From Takakia lepidozioides (taxonomy: Eukaryota; Streptophyta; Takakiopsida; Takakiales; Takakiaceae): 64,000 bases of DNA. Below are positions 61,019 to 64,000 of the stretch, piece after piece; positions within the stretch are counted from its first letter, which is position 1; every line of letters begins with the position of its first letter. Position numbers and translations under genes: made by a program. The stretch is taken from assembly GCA_030704615.1 (NCBI GenBank), contig CM060734.1:49740042-49804041 (forward strand). The letters are read 5' to 3'. The notes under the pieces are model-generated. The model had not been told where the DNA came from and made no database searches. It saw only the letters and a list, made by a program, of their open reading frames with translations.

Positions 61019-61752
61019 TGTCGCGCACCTCACTTCGGTAAGCTCCCCTTCAAGTCATAGTTACTCGCTTTGATGCGCGCGCCTGACTCCCAACCTGGCC
61101 GCCCGGGCCAACTTGGAGCTTCGGCTGCTCACCGGGACATAACGGTCCCCCTTCGCTTCCTCCTAAACCCTCCACCTATTTGGGCCTAGGAGAATTCCCT
61201 TTGATAGATGGCAGTCCGGAACAGCTCCCCACTCTTTGGTCGTTTTCCGGCTCGCTCGCTCGCTTACTCACTAGTTTTTGGTCACCAACGGGCTTGCACC
61301 GTTCTCGGGGTCACTACTCCCCTTATATATACTTTTGTAGCTGTCCGCGGGGGTTTCACAACCAGCCATGCCATTTTATGGCGAACCACCACGAAAACCC
61401 TCGACTCCCGGTGATGAGTCGCGGTGAGTCTTGGCCCACTCACCACGGCCCCTATGGACCGTGATGAGTCCCAAGACTCCCCACGACTCCCACCACGAGA
61501 TCTCCGCCCCCATGGTGAGTCCTATGCCACCCCCACTAAGTCCCGCTAAGCTACCACCACCCCTTGTGGAGCCACCCCCACCGCAACCCGGTGTGCGGGG
61601 CTCCACCTAGTGAGCGCCTCCGCTTCCCTGAGTGCCTTGGGCACTCAAGGGTGCTTCAGCCCCCCCCATACCTATCGCTGCCGCTGCCCCCACCACAGGG
61701 GCAGCCCCTCGTGTGTCCCGACCCCCTGCCCTCAAGGCAAAGGGCCGCGACA
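61019..61752 (-). repeat. 5' LTR of the chromovirus
   Basis: 734 bp, nearly identical to 54997-55727; differences include an extra GCTC repeat near 61257 and single-base changes. Confidence 0.95.
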
Positions 61753-61757
61753 TGGAT
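61753..61757. repeat. Target-site duplication TGGAT, right copy
   Basis: Exact match to 54992-54996. Confidence 0.92.
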
Positions 61758-62046
61758 CATCTGTCAGACCCTTGTCCTTCCGGGAAGCGGGCGACACTCT
61801 TCTCCTCTCGGGTCCTCCTGGGTGTAAAGTCCAAGGTGCAGGTGAAGAACACAAATATCCCGGAGACTTTATCGACCTTTCCCAATACTCCTCACCCTCT
61901 CTGTTCAGTACGCAGGGTCTGGTCTATCCAACCCACAGGGCAACCGTCGGGGACTCAGCTACGGCTCCGCTGCACCTGGTTCCGTCTCTTCCTTGTATAT
62001 CTCCCCAGCTCGAGGGTTGGACAGCCCAAATCCGCAGGAGTCAGGT
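61758..62046 (+). pseudogene. Host open frame, part right of the chromovirus
   Basis: Continues the frame of 54869-54996 and includes SFREAGDTLLLSGPPGCK and PGDFIDLSQYSSPSLFS, remaining open to about 62046, where CAG/GTGACT could be a donor. No family recognised. Confidence 0.5.
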
Positions 62047-62948
62047 GACTTAAACTCATTTCTCGCTCCTTGCTCATTCTCCTAGTTTCACTTAGTTTGG
62101 GGTCTGATATTCATCTGTCGCTCCAGGTAAGAAAATCTGCAAATTATAATCTTCCTGTCAAACGACGTCTGCATTGGAATGCAGTTTCGAGGTAAATTAT
62201 TCCTTCGATGCGTTTTCATTCCATCTCGGATGTCGAGTGCTCAAGGGACAATTTTTTGTGCTTGCCTGTTGTTGCCCCTCCACTCCTCCCGTCGTTCAAT
62301 GGCAAATATCTCCAACATCTTTGTAACCCAACCTTGTAGCCGCTGCCCAAACTTTTGTCAATCTGGGGAAGTGTTTCGAAAGGTAGTTCACAGCGTGACC
62401 CTGAACTACTGGCACAATATTCTGCACCAAAGAGGCAAAAAAGAGCCCTCGAGCCATTTCCTTCCTGTGCATGAAATCTTTCCAACGGACAAAAGGCTGA
62501 CAAGAAAAAAAAAACGGACTCCAAACACATGAGGACTCCCTCGGATGTTGTGGCGCCTCGTCAATCCAAGCCCGCGGGAATCCACTGTTCTTCTGCAAGA
62601 CATTCCAATAAGGCTTCAATGGTACATTTCAAAACAATTTCTCCACTTTCGTTTGCAGTTTGTTTTGCTGTCCCAAACTAACTCCGTAATTTTTATACAA
62701 GCGAGTATGGAGCCGCATAACTTCTTGAATGCGCCTCCCGACAAGGTGCGTCCACTAACCTCCACTTGGCAGCCGACGTTCATCTTTTCGTGATCTCGAA
62801 CTCTTCGATATATTGTCTACTCTTGGTCCTTTATGATAGTCCATTGTTGGGACACTTATGTCTCCGAAAACGTAGAGGTCACTCTGAAACTAAGAAACAC
62901 TACATCGTGTTGTTTCTGACGGCGGGAACACTTAAATTTTGCAGGATG
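62047..62948 (+). other. Probable intron-rich part of the host locus
   Basis: Contains a possible small exon at about 62707-62744 (ATGGAGCCGC start, GACAAG/GTGCGT donor) and otherwise no supported coding sequence. Confidence 0.35.
62757..62783. repeat. Dispersed near-palindrome, copy 7
   Basis: AACCTCCACTTGGCAGCCGA followed by CGTTCAT. It lies 12 bp after a GTGCGT donor-like site, so inside a likely intron. Confidence 0.65.
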
Positions 62949-63003
62949 GCATCGTCCATCAACCTTCATTTGCCACATCGGGGAAGAGGAAACGGATGTA
63001 TGA
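62949..63003 (+). CDS. Possible short exon of the host locus
   Basis: Follows TTTTGCAG and precedes GTACGT. Reads HQPSFATSGKRKRMYE, with a basic KRKR cluster that could be a nuclear localisation signal. Supported only by the splice-like borders and composition. Confidence 0.35.
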
Positions 63004-63299
63004 GGTACGTTCCATGGGGCACGTGAGTGGGCTAGAGTAGTAGGAGTGAGTAGTTGGAAGGAGGAGATTAGGAGGCTAGACAGTTCTCTGGGGGTAGTAC
63101 TATGAGTGTGAGCTTGTATTAGTTTGGATTGGACGCGGGGTTTTTTTGAGGGGATGTCCTCAAGGTAGTGGTCTAATAGCCAGCAGATTTCAGTAACGAA
63201 ATCTTGTCTGGGTGGCAGGATGTGATATGCATGTGGGTTAGGAGTAGAGTATTTATGCCAGAGCCACGCTAGCCGATCATTGGGAATGAGGCCAATGTA

Positions 63300-64000
63300 T
63301 CAGCCGGTGTGGGCGTAGATTTTTGACCATTGAAGGCCCTGACAGATTAAGGGGGAGTCGTGGGCAATGTCTTTATCAGGGTTACATTCGGTAGTGTTGA
63401 TGTGAATGTGAGGAATGGCGAGCGGATAGGGAATGTTGCGGGCATCTGTGAGTTGTGCTTGAGAGACATGTTGTTGGTGAGTGTGTGTTAGGTAGTTAAT
63501 GTTGGTACGTTTATGGAATGCAGTAAGGAGGGAGAGATTGTGGATGGGGTCACAATCATCGTGTGAACCAAAGAGGTCGTCCTCAATCTGCCAAGTGTTG
63601 TCATCTGAGGAAAAACCAACCCATTTGCAAAGGTAGTACGTATCTTGATATGTAGCGTCAATCGCGTCAATTGATGTTTGGGTTCTGACCCCGAGAATGT
63701 TTTCCAGAATGAAGGCGGTGGAGTTGCTAGGATCGGCAGTCGGAGAACACAACGGGGGGGAGGGGGGGATTATGTCTACCTCAGTGTTGTAAGAAGTAGG
63801 GGAGAGGGTGGGGGAGGTTTGAGTGTGCGAATGAAGGGGTGGTGGACTGGCAGGGTCATGACTACGGGTTTGGGTATGAGGTGAGGAGTAGGAGGGGGAG
63901 GGGGCTGACGGGGCGCAGGGGAGAGTGTCAATGGTATCAGTATCCTTGGCATGAGATGATTTAAGCATTTGTAGAATAGAGGGAGCAGGGGCGGTACGAA
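63300..64000 (-). CDS. Partial chromodomain-like protein at the window edge
   Basis: Open on the minus strand to the window edge; an ATG occurs at 63968 but the frame continues beyond it. The N-terminal part is Pro/Ser/Thr-rich. Then FILENILGVR and, about 25 residues later, YYLCKWVGFSSDDNTW follow the chromodomain pattern (E-x-I-L-x-x-R ... Y-L-x-K-W-x-G-F ... T-W). Chromodomains bind methylated histone tails. It could be the C terminus of another chromovirus-type integrase or a domesticated protein; no integrase sequence is visible in the window. Confidence 0.5.
   Translation of the reverse strand, partial: RTAPAPSILQMLKSSHAKDTDTIDTLPCAPSAPSPSYSSPHTQTRSHDPASPPPLHSHTQTSPTLSPTSYNTEVDIIPPSPPLCSPTADPSNSTAFILENILGVRTQTSIDAIDATYQDTYYLCKWVGFSSDDNTWQIEDDLFGSHDDCDPIHNLSLLTAFHKRTNINYLTHTHQQHVSQAQLTDARNIPYPLAIPHIHINTTECNPDKDIAHDSPLICQGLQWSKIYAHTG

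Larger units (their letters stand above)
54997..61752 (-). mobile_element. Ty3/gypsy chromovirus, complete but with broken frames
   Basis: Minus-orientation element of 6756 bp with LTRs of 731 and 734 bp, exact TGGAT duplications and a TGGTATCAGAGC primer site for initiator tRNA-Met. In order it holds gag, a CCHC knuckle, protease, reverse transcriptase, RNase H, integrase and a C-terminal chromodomain, which defines chromoviruses and is thought to direct integration to modified chromatin. The LTRs differ by about six substitutions and two small indels by eye, so insertion is recent, yet the coding region has several frame changes and one nonsense codon. It interrupts an open frame of the host locus. 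Confidence 0.95.

Noticed and set aside
1-64000. tRNA or rRNA genes
   Set aside because: I found no convincing cloverleaf with A and B boxes and no rRNA-like block by eye; a covariance search would be needed to exclude them.

Overview
The window is nuclear DNA of a green plant or streptophyte alga. It holds one small recognisable plant housekeeping gene, SPIRAL1-like at 2152-2535. Around it are split, intron-bearing coding remnants, TTTAGGG-like interstitial repeats, microsatellites and several layers of plant-type transposons. Nothing looks bacterial: there are no operons, no ribosome-binding-site logic and no CRISPR. A charophyte such as Chara is my best guess, but that is inference from the mix of families and was not tested.

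Layout. 1-7.5 kb: the SPIRAL1-like gene with a 53-bp tandem repeat upstream, then short LINE (non-LTR retrotransposon) fragments. 7.5-9.3 kb: degenerate AT-rich repeats with telomere-like motifs, then a 47-bp A tract. 9.9-12.8 kb: a decayed minus-strand gene of the DUF7869 type and a neighbouring DUF4216 fragment. About 13.76-49.06 kb: one large degenerate CACTA (En/Spm) transposon on the + strand, with Tnp2 transposase exons, a SET-domain-like segment and a second Transposase_24-like gene. It is swollen by two later insertions. The first is a 13.4-kb Ty3/gypsy element of Tat/Ogre-like organisation at 17826-31220, minus strand, with GGAGT target duplications and one open 3530-codon frame. The second is a 13-kb block of foldback (long inverted repeat) units at about 33.68-46.75 kb, itself hit by a 5'-truncated LINE with a 17-bp target duplication.

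49.1-63.0 kb: a host-like locus of split + strand coding segments, including two decayed FCP1/HAD-phosphatase-like copies. A 6.8-kb chromovirus (54997-61752, minus strand, TGGAT target duplications, tRNA-iMet primer site, chromodomain) interrupts one of its open reading frames. The right edge carries a partial chromodomain-like ORF.

Most unusual signals: (i) a dispersed near-palindrome of about 26 bp, seven copies, confined to the two host-like loci and mostly in likely introns or just after ORFs; (ii) foldback arms that carry homologous small exons, a signal-peptide-like ORF and clusters of CATCC..GGATG palindromes; (iii) the LTR element whose single frame continues about 1500 codons past integrase, with a second long ORF beginning inside the LTR and crossing the primer-binding site; (iv) a SET-like segment inside the CACTA element. 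All identifications come from reading motifs; no search was run.
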